A stretch of DNA of 64,000 bases from DATBLE01 sp963791425 (GTDB lineage Bacteria; Actinomycetota; Thermoleophilia; Gaiellales; Gaiellaceae), in assembly GCA_963791425.1 (NCBI GenBank), contig CAWBSE010000007.1:1-64000 (forward strand). Reading direction: 5' to 3'. Of this stretch, positions 51,245-60,110 are shown in pieces; position 1 is the first letter of the stretch; every line of letters starts with the position of its first letter. Below the pieces are notes generated by a model, which did no database searches, was not told the DNA's origin, and saw only the letters and a list, made by a program, of their open reading frames with translations. The position numbers were made by a program, and so were the translations under genes.

Positions 51245-51640
51245 ATGGCTGAGCCGAAACCGAGGGTGTTCGAGTTCGCAGCGTCGTACGACGGCGCGGG
51301 GCGCATCACCGCCAAGGACGAGAGCACCACCGTCCCCGAGACCTGGGCACCCGAGCACCTCGTGCTCGGCGGACTCGTCGACTGCTCGCTGACCAGCCTC
51401 CGCTACCACGCCGAGCGCGCCGGCGTGGAGGACGTGACCGCCCACGGCGAGGCGTCCGGCACCGTCACGCGACGCGACTCCGACGGCCGCTTTGCCTTCG
51501 TCGACATCGAGGTCACGCTCACCGTGAAACTCACCCCGCCGCCCGACGACATTCCCGCGCTGCTGGCCAAAGCCGAGCGCGACTGCTTCGTCGGCGCGTC
51601 GCTCACCGCAAAGCCGCACTACACCTGGGAGGTCACGTGA
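51245..51640 (+). CDS. OsmC/Ohr-family protein
   Basis: 131 residues. The core FEFAASYDGAGRITAKDEST and PETWAPEHLVLGGLVDCSLT contain the first conserved Cys; the second, in KAERDCFVGASLTAKPHYTW, completes the pair expected for OsmC peroxidase activity. OsmC/Ohr enzymes reduce organic hydroperoxides. ATG 51245. Its stop overlaps the next gene (GTGA). Confidence 0.85.
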   Translation: MAEPKPRVFEFAASYDGAGRITAKDESTTVPETWAPEHLVLGGLVDCSLTSLRYHAERAGVEDVTAHGEASGTVTRRDSDGRFAFVDIEVTLTVKLTPPPDDIPALLAKAERDCFVGASLTAKPHYTWEVT

Positions 51641-52602
51641 AGCTGCTCCTGATCGGAGGTCCGAAGTTCGTCGGCTACGCCCTGATCGAGGCCGCGCTCG
51701 CCCGCGGCCACGAGATCACCACCTTCAACCGCGGCCAGACGAACGCCGACCTCTTCCCGGAGATCGAGAAGCTGCACGGCGACCGCGACGGCGGGCTCGC
51801 CGTCCTCGAGGGCCGCACCTGGGATGCCGTCATCGACACGAGCGGATACGTCCCGCGCCACGTCCGCGACTCGGCGCAGGCGCTCGCCGGCTCGGCCGGC
51901 CGCTACGTCTTCGTCTCGTCGATCTCGTACTACGGCGACTACCACGCGCCGCGGGTCGAGAGCGACCCGCCCGAGCAGCTCGCCGAAGGCGCGCCCGACG
52001 ACCGCCTGGCCGATGACTACTCGAACTACGGCGCGCTGAAGGCACTCTGCGAGCAGGAGGCCGAACGCGCCTTCGGCGACCGGGCGATCCTCGTCCGACC
52101 GGGCCTGATCGTCGGGCCGAACGACCCGACCGACCGCTTCACGTACTGGCCACGCCGCGTCGAGCGCGGAGGGCCGATCCTCGCGCCCGCACCGCCCGAG
52201 GGGCCCCTGCAGATGATCGACGTCCGCGACCTCGCCGACTGGATGCTCCGTCTCGTCGAGGACGAACGCTCGGGCGCGTTCAACGCGACCTCCCCACCCG
52301 GCGCGCTCACGTTCGAATCGATGCTCCAGGCCTGCGGCGCGAGCGACGTCGTCTGGGCGAGCGAGGAGTTCCTCCTCGAACAGGGCGTCGAGGGCTGGAG
52401 CGATGTTCCCTGCTGGATCCCGTCGACCGAGCCTCTCGGGTCGTACTTCCAGCTCGTCCCCGTCGACCGCGCGGTCGAGGCCGGGCTCACGTTCCGGCCG
52501 CTCGCCGAGACCGCACGCGACGTCCCCGAGTGGACAGGCAAGGCCGGCCTTCCCGCAGAGCGCGAAGCAGAGTTGCTCGCCGCGTGGAAGGCTGCGACAT
52601 GA
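51637..52602 (+). CDS. NAD-dependent epimerase/dehydratase family protein
   Basis: 321 residues. Rossmann motif LLLIGGPKFVGYALIEAALA (GGPxFVG), substrate binding VFVSSISYYGDYH and the catalytic Tyr/Lys pair in DYSNYGALKALCEQEAERAF (YxxxK). The extended short-chain-dehydrogenase fold fits a nucleotide-sugar or isoprenoid epimerase/reductase. GTG 51637; overlaps the OsmC stop and precedes the aminotransferase by 4 nt overlap (ATGA). Confidence 0.88.
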   Translation: MKLLLIGGPKFVGYALIEAALARGHEITTFNRGQTNADLFPEIEKLHGDRDGGLAVLEGRTWDAVIDTSGYVPRHVRDSAQALAGSAGRYVFVSSISYYGDYHAPRVESDPPEQLAEGAPDDRLADDYSNYGALKALCEQEAERAFGDRAILVRPGLIVGPNDPTDRFTYWPRRVERGGPILAPAPPEGPLQMIDVRDLADWMLRLVEDERSGAFNATSPPGALTFESMLQACGASDVVWASEEFLLEQGVEGWSDVPCWIPSTEPLGSYFQLVPVDRAVEAGLTFRPLAETARDVPEWTGKAGLPAEREAELLAAWKAAT

Positions 52603-53760
52603 CCTTCGACGTCGCCGCCGTCCGCGCCCGGTTCAGCGCACTCGACCGCGACCTGGTCTTCTTCGACGCCCCCGGCGGCTCGCAGGTGCCGGACGAGGTG
52701 ATCGACGCGGTCTCGAACTACTACCGCACCTCGAACGCGAACACGAGCGGCCCGTACGAGACCAGCCGCCGCACCGAGGCGCTCGACGCCCGGGCGCGCG
52801 AGACCGCCGGCCGCTTCCTCGGCTGCGCCTTCGACGAGACCGTCTTCGGCCCGAACATGACGACGCTGAGCTTCGCTCTGTCGCGCACCGTCGGCCGCGA
52901 GTTCAAGGCGGGCGACGAGATCATCTGCACCAAGCTCGACCACGACGCCAACGTGTCGCCCTGGCTCGAGCTCGCGCACGACAAGGGCCTGACCGTCCGG
53001 TTCGTCGACATCAACGAGGACACGACCCTCGACCTCGACGACCTCCAGCGGCAGCTGACCGACCGCACGCGCGTCGTCGCGTTCCCGGTCGCGTCGAACG
53101 CGGTCGGCACGCTCACCGACGTCCGCCGCATCGCCGACCTCGCCCACGAGGCGGGCGCGCTCGCCTGGGCAGACGCCGTGCACTACGCGCCGCACGGGCC
53201 GATCGACGTCGCGCAACTCGGCGTCGACGTGCTGATCTGCTCGCCGTACAAGTACTTCGGGCCGCACCTCGGCATCGCCTACGGGCGCCGCGAGCTGCTC
53301 GAGTCGTGGCGGCCGTACAAGGTGCGACCCGCGCCGATGAAGCCGCTCGGCAAGCGCTTCGAGACCGGCACGCTCGCGTACGAGCTGCTCGCCGGGTTCG
53401 TCGCCGCGGTCGAGTACATCGACTCGATCGGGTGGGACGACGATCGTCGCGTGGGAGACGGCGCTCGGCGAGCAGTTCCTCGGCGGGCTGCCGCCGTCGG
53501 TGAAGCTCCACGGGCGGCCCGGGATGGACGGCCGCGTGCCGACCTTCGCGTTCTCGGTCGACGGGCTGTCCGCGGAGGAGGCCGCGTCGCGCCTCGGCGA
53601 GCGGGGCTTCGCGGTCTGGTGGGGCAACTACTACGCGCTCGAGGTGATGAAGCGGCTCGGGCTGGAGGACGACGGCGGCGCGGTGCGCGTCGGCTTCGTC
53701 CACTACAACACGGCCGAAGAGGTCGACCGGCTGCTCGGCGAGCTCGCGCGGCTGGAGTGA
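52599..53760 (+). pseudogene. Class V aminotransferase (cysteine desulfurase-like), one frameshift
   Basis: About 386 residues when joined. Frame 1 from ATG 52599 has FFDAPGGSQVPDEVIDAVSN, GPNMTTLSFALSRTVGREFK, CTKLDHDANVSPWLELAHDK, ADAVHYAPHGPIDVAQLGVD and SPYKYFGPHLGIAY with the Schiff-base lysine. A shift near 53440 leads into TIVAWETALGEQFLGG and then RVPTFAFSVDGLSAEEAASR to the stop at 53760. It resembles the CsdA/IscS-like PLP enzymes without the SufE partner. A single base change restores the frame; it may be a sequence error or decay. Confidence 0.75.
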
Positions 53761-55767
53761 GCGGCCGCCGGGAATGGTGGGCGCTCGGCGCGCTCGTCCT
53801 TCTCTCGACGGGGCTGCGGGCGTGGGCGGCGCTCGAGGTGCCGGTTCCGTGGATCACGCCCGACGAGATGGTCTACGGGATGCTCGGGCGCAGCCTGTGG
53901 CTGCACGGGTCGCTGGCGATCCTGGGTGGGCCGACACCGTTCTACTCGCTGCTGACGCCGGCGCTCGCCGGGTTGCCGCTCGCGGCGTTCGGGCTCGGCA
54001 CGGGGTACGACGTGCTGCACGGGCTGCAGCCGTTCGTGATGTCGCTCGCTGCCGTGCCGGTCTACCTCTGGGGGCGGACGCTGGTCTCGAAGCGGAGCGC
54101 GTTCGCGGCTGCGGCGCTGACGCTGGCGACGCCCGTCCTCGTCTACTCCGGGCTGCTGATGACCGAGGTGCTGTTCTATCCGCTACTGACGGTCGCGGCG
54201 TGGGCCGGCGCGGAGGCGATCGCGCGGCCGACGCGGCGCAGCCAGCTGCTGCTGCTCGCGGCGTTCGCGGCGGTGTGTGCGACGCGGATCCAGGCGATTG
54301 TCCTCGTGCCGGCGCTGGTCACGGCGGCGCTGGTCGACGCGGGGCTCGCGCGATCGTGGGGGCGGCTGCGGCGACACCTGCCCGTCGCGGCCGGGATCGG
54401 AGTGCTCCTGGTCGCGTGGGCGGTGTGGCGGCTCTCCTCCGGGAGCGCCGGCGCTCGGTGGTTACGACGTCGTCGCGAACACGTCGTACAGCGTCGGCGC
54501 GGTGCTGCGGTACACGCTCTACCACGGCGCGTCGCTGCTGATCCTCTGCGGGCTGTTCCCGGTCGTCGCCGTCGCGCTGAAGCTCTATCGACGCGGCGCG
54601 GCGCGGGGAGGACGACGACCGCGTGCGGGCGTACCTCGCGGTGACGGCGTCGCTGTCGGTGTGGATGGTCGCGCAGGTCGGGGTGTTCGCCTCGCGGTAC
54701 TCCGACCGGATCGTCGAGCGGAACCTGATCGGGCTCGCGCCGGTGCTGTTCATCGGGCTGGTGCTGTGGCTCGAGCGCGGGCCTGACGGCGGGCGGGTCG
54801 AGCGCGGGGTCGTCGGCGCGCTCGCGGTCGTGCTGCTCGTGGTCCTGCCGGTCGACCGGTACGTGAACGTCGTACGGGACGCACGACGCGATGACGCTGA
54901 TCCCGCGCGTACCAGCTGTCGACGGCGACGTCACTCCACACGCTGACGCACGTCTACTGGGTCGCGGCAGTCGCGGTCGCTCTGGTGTTCGTGCTCGTGC
55001 CGAGGCGGCGGCTGCACGTGGCTTCCGGTCGCGCTCGCGGTCGTGCTCGTCGGCGGCGTCGGTGCTGGCGAGCAGGTTCGTCATCGACCAGGCGCGGGCG
55101 CAGCAGGCGACGTTCCTCGGGCCCGACCCGTCGCTGGGCCGACCACGCCGGCGGCAAGCGCATCGCGTACCTCTACGACGGCGAGCCGTCGTGGTCCGGC
55201 GTCTGGGAGACGGTGTTCTTCAACGCGCGGATCGACCGGGTCTACGATCTGAGCGCCCGGAAGGTGCCGGGGCCGCTGCCGCAGACGCGGGTGACGGTGC
55301 GGCCGGACGGGACAGTCGTCGGCGGCCCGACCGACCACGACCACCGCGCGAAGTATGCGATCGCGTCGAACTGGATCGAGCTCGTCGGCGACCGTGCCGG
55401 CGAGGTCGCGCAGCAGGGCCTGCACCAGCGCGGGCTCGTCCTCTGGAACGTCGACAACCCGATGCGGGTGCGGTCGCGGATGTCCGGGATCGAGCCGAAC
55501 GGCGACATCTCGGGCGCGGCGCGGCTGACCGCGTACGCGTGCCGGTCGGGCGTGTTCCGCGTGACGCTGCTGATCAAGCAGCCCGAGAAGCTCGACGTGC
55601 GGCTCGACGGGAAGCCGATCCGGCACCTCGAGTTTCCGGCACCGACCGAGAACCAGACGTGGCACGGCGACTTCCCCGTGTCGGGGCGGCCGGGCGGGAC
55701 GTGCACACTCGAGGTGGCGTCGTCCGGGCTCACCGGGACGACGCAGTTCGAGTTCGACGGCGGCTGA
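53757..55767 (+). pseudogene. Membrane glycosyltransferase (GT39/ArnT-like), multiple frameshifts
   Basis: About 660 residues if rejoined. GTG 53757 starts a signal/membrane segment (GALVLLSTGLRAWAALEVPV) followed by the DEM motif PWITPDEMVYGMLGRSLWLH and 10 or more helices (TPVLVYSGLLMTEVLFYPLL). After about 54450 the reading hops between frames: GGYDVVANTSYSVGAVLRYT, AYLAVTASLSVWMVAQVGVF, THVYWVAAVAVALVFVLVPR, ASRFVIDQARAQQATFLGPD and then HAGGKRIAYLYDGEPSWSGV to 55767. At least six shifts are needed. The DE motif matches polyprenol-linked-sugar transferases. Heavy frame damage distinguishes it from neighbours. Confidence 0.7.
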
Positions 55768-55795
55768 CCCGGCCCCCGTCGCTACGATCCGGGAC

Positions 55796-57067
55796 ATGTC
55801 CGCCTTCGAGCGCCAGACGCTTCCGAACGGCCTGCGGGTGCTGACCGCACCGATGCCGCAGGCGCAGTCCGTCTCCTGCTTCGTGATGCTGGCCGCCGGC
55901 TCGCGCTACGAGACGCGCGAGACGAGCGGGATCGCACACTTCGCCGAGCACATGTTCTTCAAGGGCACGGAGCGCCGGCCGACCGCGCGCGACATCGCCG
56001 GCGAGGTCGACTCGATCGGCGGCGAGTTCAACGCGTTCACGGGCAAGGAGTACACGGGCTACTACGTGCGCTGCGCGGCCGATCACCGCGACACGGCGCT
56101 CGACGTGATCGTCGACATGCTCCGCAACTCGAAGTTCGACGCCGGCGAGATCGACCGCGAGAAGGGCGTGATCATCGAGGAGATGAACATGTACTTCGAC
56201 ACGCCGCGGGACTTCGTCGACGGCGTGTACGAGGAGCTCCTGTACGGCGACCACCCGCTCGGCTGGGACATCATCGGCCGCAAGGAGACGGTGCAGGGCG
56301 CGACGCGCGACACGTTCCTCGACTATCTCGGGCACTGGTACAAGCCGTCGCGGATGGTCGTCGGGATCGGTGGGCGGACGGGTGACGATCTGCCCGCGCG
56401 GATCACCGAGCTGCTCGGCGATCTCGAGGACGCGCCGACCGGTGAGCCGCTTGTTGCGCCGCCGGTGGGCTCGGTCAACGGCTCGCGCGTGAAGGTGCAC
56501 ACGAAGGCGTCGGATCAGGCGCACATCTGTCTCGGCGTCCGGTCGCGGCCGATCGGCGATCCCGACCGGTACGTGCTGATGGTGCTCTCGACCGTGCTCG
56601 GCGGCGGGATGTCGTCCCGGCTCTTCACCGAGGTGCGCGAGCGGCGCGGCCTCGCGTACTACGTCTACGCGACGAACCATGCGTACACCGATGCCGGCTC
56701 GCTGTACGCCCAGGCCGGCGTCGACATCGAGCGGATCGACGACGCGGTCGGCACCGTCGCCGAGGAGCTCCGGAAGATCGCGGCCGAGGCAGTTCCCGCC
56801 GACGAGTTGCTCAAGGCGAAGAGCTTCTCCAAGGGCCGCTTCGTCCTCCAGATCGAGAGCCCGCACGGCCTGATCATGTTCGGCCTCCGCCGCGAGGTCC
56901 TCGAGGGCCGCGCCCCCGAGCCGGAGGAAGTCCTGGCCGGCATCGAGGCCGTCACCGCCGAGGACGTCCAGCGAGTCGCCCAGGAACTGATCGCCGACGA
57001 GGCCCTCCGCCTTGCAGTGATCGGCCCGTTCGACGACGCCGAGCGCTTCGAAAAGCTCCTCGGCTAA
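55796..57067 (+). CDS. M16-family zinc peptidase (processing-protease-like)
   Basis: 423 residues. Inverted zinc motif HFAEHMFFKGTE (H48-x-x-E-H52) and the downstream glutamate in EKGVIIEEMNMYFDTPRDFV; second half has GGGMSSRLFTEVRERRGLAY (substrate-binding RxxxGLAY). The single-chain M16B arrangement is typical of bacterial mitochondrial-processing-peptidase-like enzymes. ATG 55796. Its role in quality control or secretion is uncertain. Confidence 0.9.
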   Translation: MSAFERQTLPNGLRVLTAPMPQAQSVSCFVMLAAGSRYETRETSGIAHFAEHMFFKGTERRPTARDIAGEVDSIGGEFNAFTGKEYTGYYVRCAADHRDTALDVIVDMLRNSKFDAGEIDREKGVIIEEMNMYFDTPRDFVDGVYEELLYGDHPLGWDIIGRKETVQGATRDTFLDYLGHWYKPSRMVVGIGGRTGDDLPARITELLGDLEDAPTGEPLVAPPVGSVNGSRVKVHTKASDQAHICLGVRSRPIGDPDRYVLMVLSTVLGGGMSSRLFTEVRERRGLAYYVYATNHAYTDAGSLYAQAGVDIERIDDAVGTVAEELRKIAAEAVPADELLKAKSFSKGRFVLQIESPHGLIMFGLRREVLEGRAPEPEEVLAGIEAVTAEDVQRVAQELIADEALRLAVIGPFDDAERFEKLLG

Positions 57068-57096
57068 TCCCGAGCGCCCCAGCAGCACCAACGGTC

Positions 57097-57211
57097 TTAA
57101 CAGTGCCAGGCACTGTTAAGACCCCTGCGCGCCCGCGACTCGTTAACCGTGCCAGGCACTGTTAAGGGCCCTGCGCGCCCGCGACTCGTTAACCGTGCCT
57201 GGCACTGTTTG
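57097..57211. repeat. REP-like palindrome triplet, 46-bp period, next to the transposase gene
   Basis: Copies at 57097-57119 (TTAACAGTGCC/GGCACTGTTAA, centre A, perfect; GTC/GAC extends it to 57094-57122), 57143-57165 (TTAACCGTGCC/GGCACTGTTAA, centre A, one mismatch) and 57189-57211 (TTAACCGTGCC/GGCACTGTTTG, degenerate). Spacers are 23 nt; the last two spacers share about 19 bases, giving a tandem duplication. The array ends 71 nt before the transposase ATG. Confidence 0.92.
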
Positions 57212-57281
57212 TGACGAGTGTGTGACAGTGCGTTGCTGAGGTTGGCAACGCCGTGGTTTGGGCGGCTAGCTTGGCTGCGTC

Positions 57282-58124
57282 ATGCCTCGCGTTCCTCGGA
57301 CTTCGCTTCCTGACGGGTGCTTCCACGTCTTTGTTCGCGGGGTGGCCGGGAGTGAGCCGTTTGGCGACCATGAGGACAGGGACACGATGTTCGCCCTGAT
57401 CCCGACGCTCGAGTGGCGGTTCGGGCTCAAGATCCACGTGATGACGGTCATGCCCAACCACTTCCACATCGTCGTCGAGGGATCTGTTGCGGCGCTCTCC
57501 CGGGCGATGGGATGGTTGAACTGGGTCTACGCCCGGACGTTCAACGAGAAGTACGGGCTCTACGGGCACGTATTCGCCGAGCGGTTCGGCGCACGCGTGA
57601 TCGACAACGAGCCGTACTTCACGAAGGTCTGCGACTACGTGCTCGCCAACCCCGTGAAGGCCGGACTCTGCGAGCGGATCGAGGACTGGCCCTGGTCGTA
57701 CAGCCGCTACGGGCTTGCCCCCACGGCTACTCCGGGAGCGTCGCGAAGTCCTCGTCGAAATGCTCGCGGTCCTCGGGATCTGCGATCGCGTCACCGGCGA
57801 CACGCGCCCGGTCGCGCCACGACGCCGCACCGGCCGCGTCGCCCTCCTCATACGAAGCACGCGCCATCGCCTCGCACGCGTACGCGAGATCCCAGTCGCC
57901 GATGCCGTTCTCCTCGCAGTGCGCAAGGCACCGCCGCGCGTGCCACAACGCCGGCTCCCCGCGGCCCAGCACGGCATAGACCCGCGAGCAGATCCACTCG
58001 CCACGCGCGAGGTTCTCCGCGCCACACTCAGGCGCCTCGCCCCACGCGTACCTCGACGCGTGCGCCATGTGCAGCATCCGGTCGTCGTCCTCGCGGGACT
58101 CGATCAGCTTCCAGACGCCGTTGA
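57282..58124 (+). CDS. REP-associated tyrosine transposase (RAYT, Y1/HUH family)
   Basis: The conserved region spans residues 1-146 or so: LPDGCFHVFVRGVAGSEPFG, KIHVMTVMPNHFHIVVEGSV (HUH histidines), NWVYARTFNEKYGLYGHVFA (likely catalytic Tyr), DNEPYFTKVCDYVLANPVKA and ERIEDWPWSYSRYGL. This is the Y1 transposase family that mobilises REP palindromes. Homology ends near 57720; the frame runs on without a stop to 58124 as Arg/Thr-rich sequence antisense to the 146-residue gene, so the native stop has probably been lost. Three palindromes lie directly upstream. Confidence 0.8.
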   Translation: MPRVPRTSLPDGCFHVFVRGVAGSEPFGDHEDRDTMFALIPTLEWRFGLKIHVMTVMPNHFHIVVEGSVAALSRAMGWLNWVYARTFNEKYGLYGHVFAERFGARVIDNEPYFTKVCDYVLANPVKAGLCERIEDWPWSYSRYGLAPTATPGASRSPRRNARGPRDLRSRHRRHAPGRATTPHRPRRPPHTKHAPSPRTRTRDPSRRCRSPRSAQGTAARATTPAPRGPARHRPASRSTRHARGSPRHTQAPRPTRTSTRAPCAASGRRPRGTRSASRRR

Positions 58125-58167
58125 ATAGCGCGACGCCGCGCGCACGCTCCTCCGACCCCGAGCTCAC
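57727..58167 (-). CDS. Conserved helical (TPR-like) protein downstream of acs
   Basis: 146 residues from GTG 58167. ALFNGVWKLIESREDDDRML, HMAHASRYAWGEAPECGAEN, RVYAVLGRGEPALWHARRCL and NGIGDWDLAYACEAMARASY; alternate helices of the TPR kind. The pattern (ExxxxxHxAHASxYxW - RxYAVLGRxEPALxHARRCL - NGIGDWDLAYAxEAxARA) is recurrent in actinobacteria. Function unknown. The start overlaps the acs stop as GTGA, so it is coupled to acs; its 3' end overlaps the tail of the transposase frame. Confidence 0.75.
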   Translation of the reverse strand: MSSGSEERARGVALFNGVWKLIESREDDDRMLHMAHASRYAWGEAPECGAENLARGEWICSRVYAVLGRGEPALWHARRCLAHCEENGIGDWDLAYACEAMARASYEEGDAAGAASWRDRARVAGDAIADPEDREHFDEDFATLPE

Positions 58168-60110
58168 TCCTCGGTCTGCTCCGCGTCCGCCCGTTCCTGG
58201 ATCTCCGACACCACCGTCGGATCCGCCAGCGTCGTCGTGTCCCCCAGCGGCCGGTTCTCCGCGACGTCGCGCAACAGCCGCCGCATGATCTTCCCGGACC
58301 GGGTCTTCGGCAGCTCCGGCGTGAACACGATGTTCGCCGGCTTCGCAATCGCCCCGATCACATGCGCGACGTGGTTGCGCAGCTCCTCCATCATCGCCAC
58401 CGACCCGTCGGCGCCGCCCCGCAGCGTCACGTACGCGACGATCGCCTGCCCGGTCAGCGCGTCCGCGCGCCCGCACACCGCCGCCTCCGCAACGGCCGGA
58501 TGGTCCACCAGCGCCGACTCGACCTCGATCGTCGAGATCCGGTGCCCCGAGATGTTCATGACGTCGTCCACGCGCCCGAGCAGCCAGAAGTCGCCGTCCC
58601 GGTCGCGCCGCGCACCGTCCCCCGCGAAGTACATCCCGGGGAACCGCGACCAGTACGTCTCGACGTAGCGCTCGTGGTCGCGCCAGATCCCGCGCAGCAT
58701 CCCCGGCCACGGCCGGCGCAGCACGAGATACCCGCCCCCGCCGAGCGGCACCTCCTCGCCCGCCTCGTTCACGATCGCGGCGTCCACCCCCGGGAACGGC
58801 TGCGTCGCCGACCCCGGCTTCGTCACGGTCACCCCCGGCAGCGGCGTCAGCAGCGCCATCCCCGTCTCGGTCTGCCACCACGTGTCGACGATCGGCGCGC
58901 GGTCGCCGCCGATGTGCTCGCGGTACCACATCCACGCCTCCGGGTTGATCGGCTCGCCGACCGTCCCCAGCAGCCGCAACGACGAAAGGTCGTGCCGCTC
59001 CGCGTACTCCTGCCCCCACTTCATGTGCGCGCGAATCGCCGTCGGTGCCGTGTACAGGATCGTCACCCCGTACCGCGCGACGATCGACCACCAGCGGTCC
59101 TTGTCCGGAAAGTCGGGCGTCCCCTCGTACAGCACGCTGGTCGTCCCGTTCGCGAGCGGCCCGTAGACGATGTACGAGTGGCCGGTGATCCAGCCGACGT
59201 CGGCCGCGCACCAGTACACGTCGGCGTCGACCTTCACGTCGTGGACGTAGTGGTGCGTCGACACCGCGCCGACGAGATATCCCGCGGTCGTGTGCGCGAT
59301 CCCCTTCGGCTTCGCGGTCGTACCGCTCGTGTACATCAGGAACAGCAGATCCTCGGAGTCCATCGGCTCGCACGGGCACACGACGTCGGAGACCGCGACG
59401 TCGTGCCACCAGACATCGCGACCGGAAGTCATCGGCACCGACCCCCCCGTCCGCCGCAGCACCACGCAAGCCCGAGCCCCCGGCACGTCCGCCAGAGCCT
59501 CGTCGGCGATCACCTTCAGCGGCACGGTCGTCCCGCGACGCCACGCCTCGTCCTGGGTGATCAGCACCTCGCACTCCATGTCGTTCATCCGGGCCGACAG
59601 CGACTCGGCCGAGAACCCGCCGAAGACGACCGTGTGCGGCGCGCCCAGCCGCGCGCACGCGAGCATCGCCACGGGCAGCTCCGGCACCATCCCCATGTAG
59701 ATCGCGACCGCCGTGCCCTTCCCGACGCCGAGCTCCCGCAGCGCGTTCGCCAGCCGCGTCACGTCGCGCAGGAGATCCGAGTACGTGATCACCCGCTTGT
59801 CGCCGTCCGGCTCGCCCTCCCAGTAGTAGGCGACCTTGTCGCCGCGCGCGGCGTCGACGTGGCGGTCGACGCAGTTGAAGCACGCGTTCAGCTTCCCGCC
59901 GAGGTACCACTTCGCGTAGGGGAGCTCCCACTCGTACAGCTCGCCGAACGGCTCGAACCACGTGACCCGCTCGCGCCCCTCGCGCTCCCACAGCTCCTCG
60001 AACGGCACGTCGTAGAGCGACGGCTGCGCGTTCGCCTGAGCGGCAAACTCGGCCGACGGCGGGTACCGCCGCTCCTCGGCGAGAAGGGTCTCGATCGCGT
60101 CCGAGCTCAC
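58164..60110 (-). CDS. acs: Acetyl-CoA synthetase
   Basis: 648 residues, full length. ATP/AMP-binding motif LLFLMYTSGTTAKPKGIAHT, WCAADVGWITGHSYIVYGPL, DTWWQTETGM, DGDFWLLGRVDDVMNISGHR and the C-terminal KTRSGKIMRRLLRDVAENRP (acetylation Lys in the SGK motif). It activates acetate to acetyl-CoA via acetyl-AMP. GTG 60110 overlaps the upstream M24 peptidase stop as GTGA. Translation is coupled at both ends. Confidence 0.95.
   Translation of the reverse strand: MSSDAIETLLAEERRYPPSAEFAAQANAQPSLYDVPFEELWEREGRERVTWFEPFGELYEWELPYAKWYLGGKLNACFNCVDRHVDAARGDKVAYYWEGEPDGDKRVITYSDLLRDVTRLANALRELGVGKGTAVAIYMGMVPELPVAMLACARLGAPHTVVFGGFSAESLSARMNDMECEVLITQDEAWRRGTTVPLKVIADEALADVPGARACVVLRRTGGSVPMTSGRDVWWHDVAVSDVVCPCEPMDSEDLLFLMYTSGTTAKPKGIAHTTAGYLVGAVSTHHYVHDVKVDADVYWCAADVGWITGHSYIVYGPLANGTTSVLYEGTPDFPDKDRWWSIVARYGVTILYTAPTAIRAHMKWGQEYAERHDLSSLRLLGTVGEPINPEAWMWYREHIGGDRAPIVDTWWQTETGMALLTPLPGVTVTKPGSATQPFPGVDAAIVNEAGEEVPLGGGGYLVLRRPWPGMLRGIWRDHERYVETYWSRFPGMYFAGDGARRDRDGDFWLLGRVDDVMNISGHRISTIEVESALVDHPAVAEAAVCGRADALTGQAIVAYVTLRGGADGSVAMMEELRNHVAHVIGAIAKPANIVFTPELPKTRSGKIMRRLLRDVAENRPLGDTTTLADPTVVSEIQERADAEQTEE

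Noticed and set aside
57097..57211. CRISPR-like array from regularly spaced repeats
   Set aside because: The repeats are perfect palindromes with only 23-nt spacers, two or three copies per locus, and no cas gene; the transposase explains them better.
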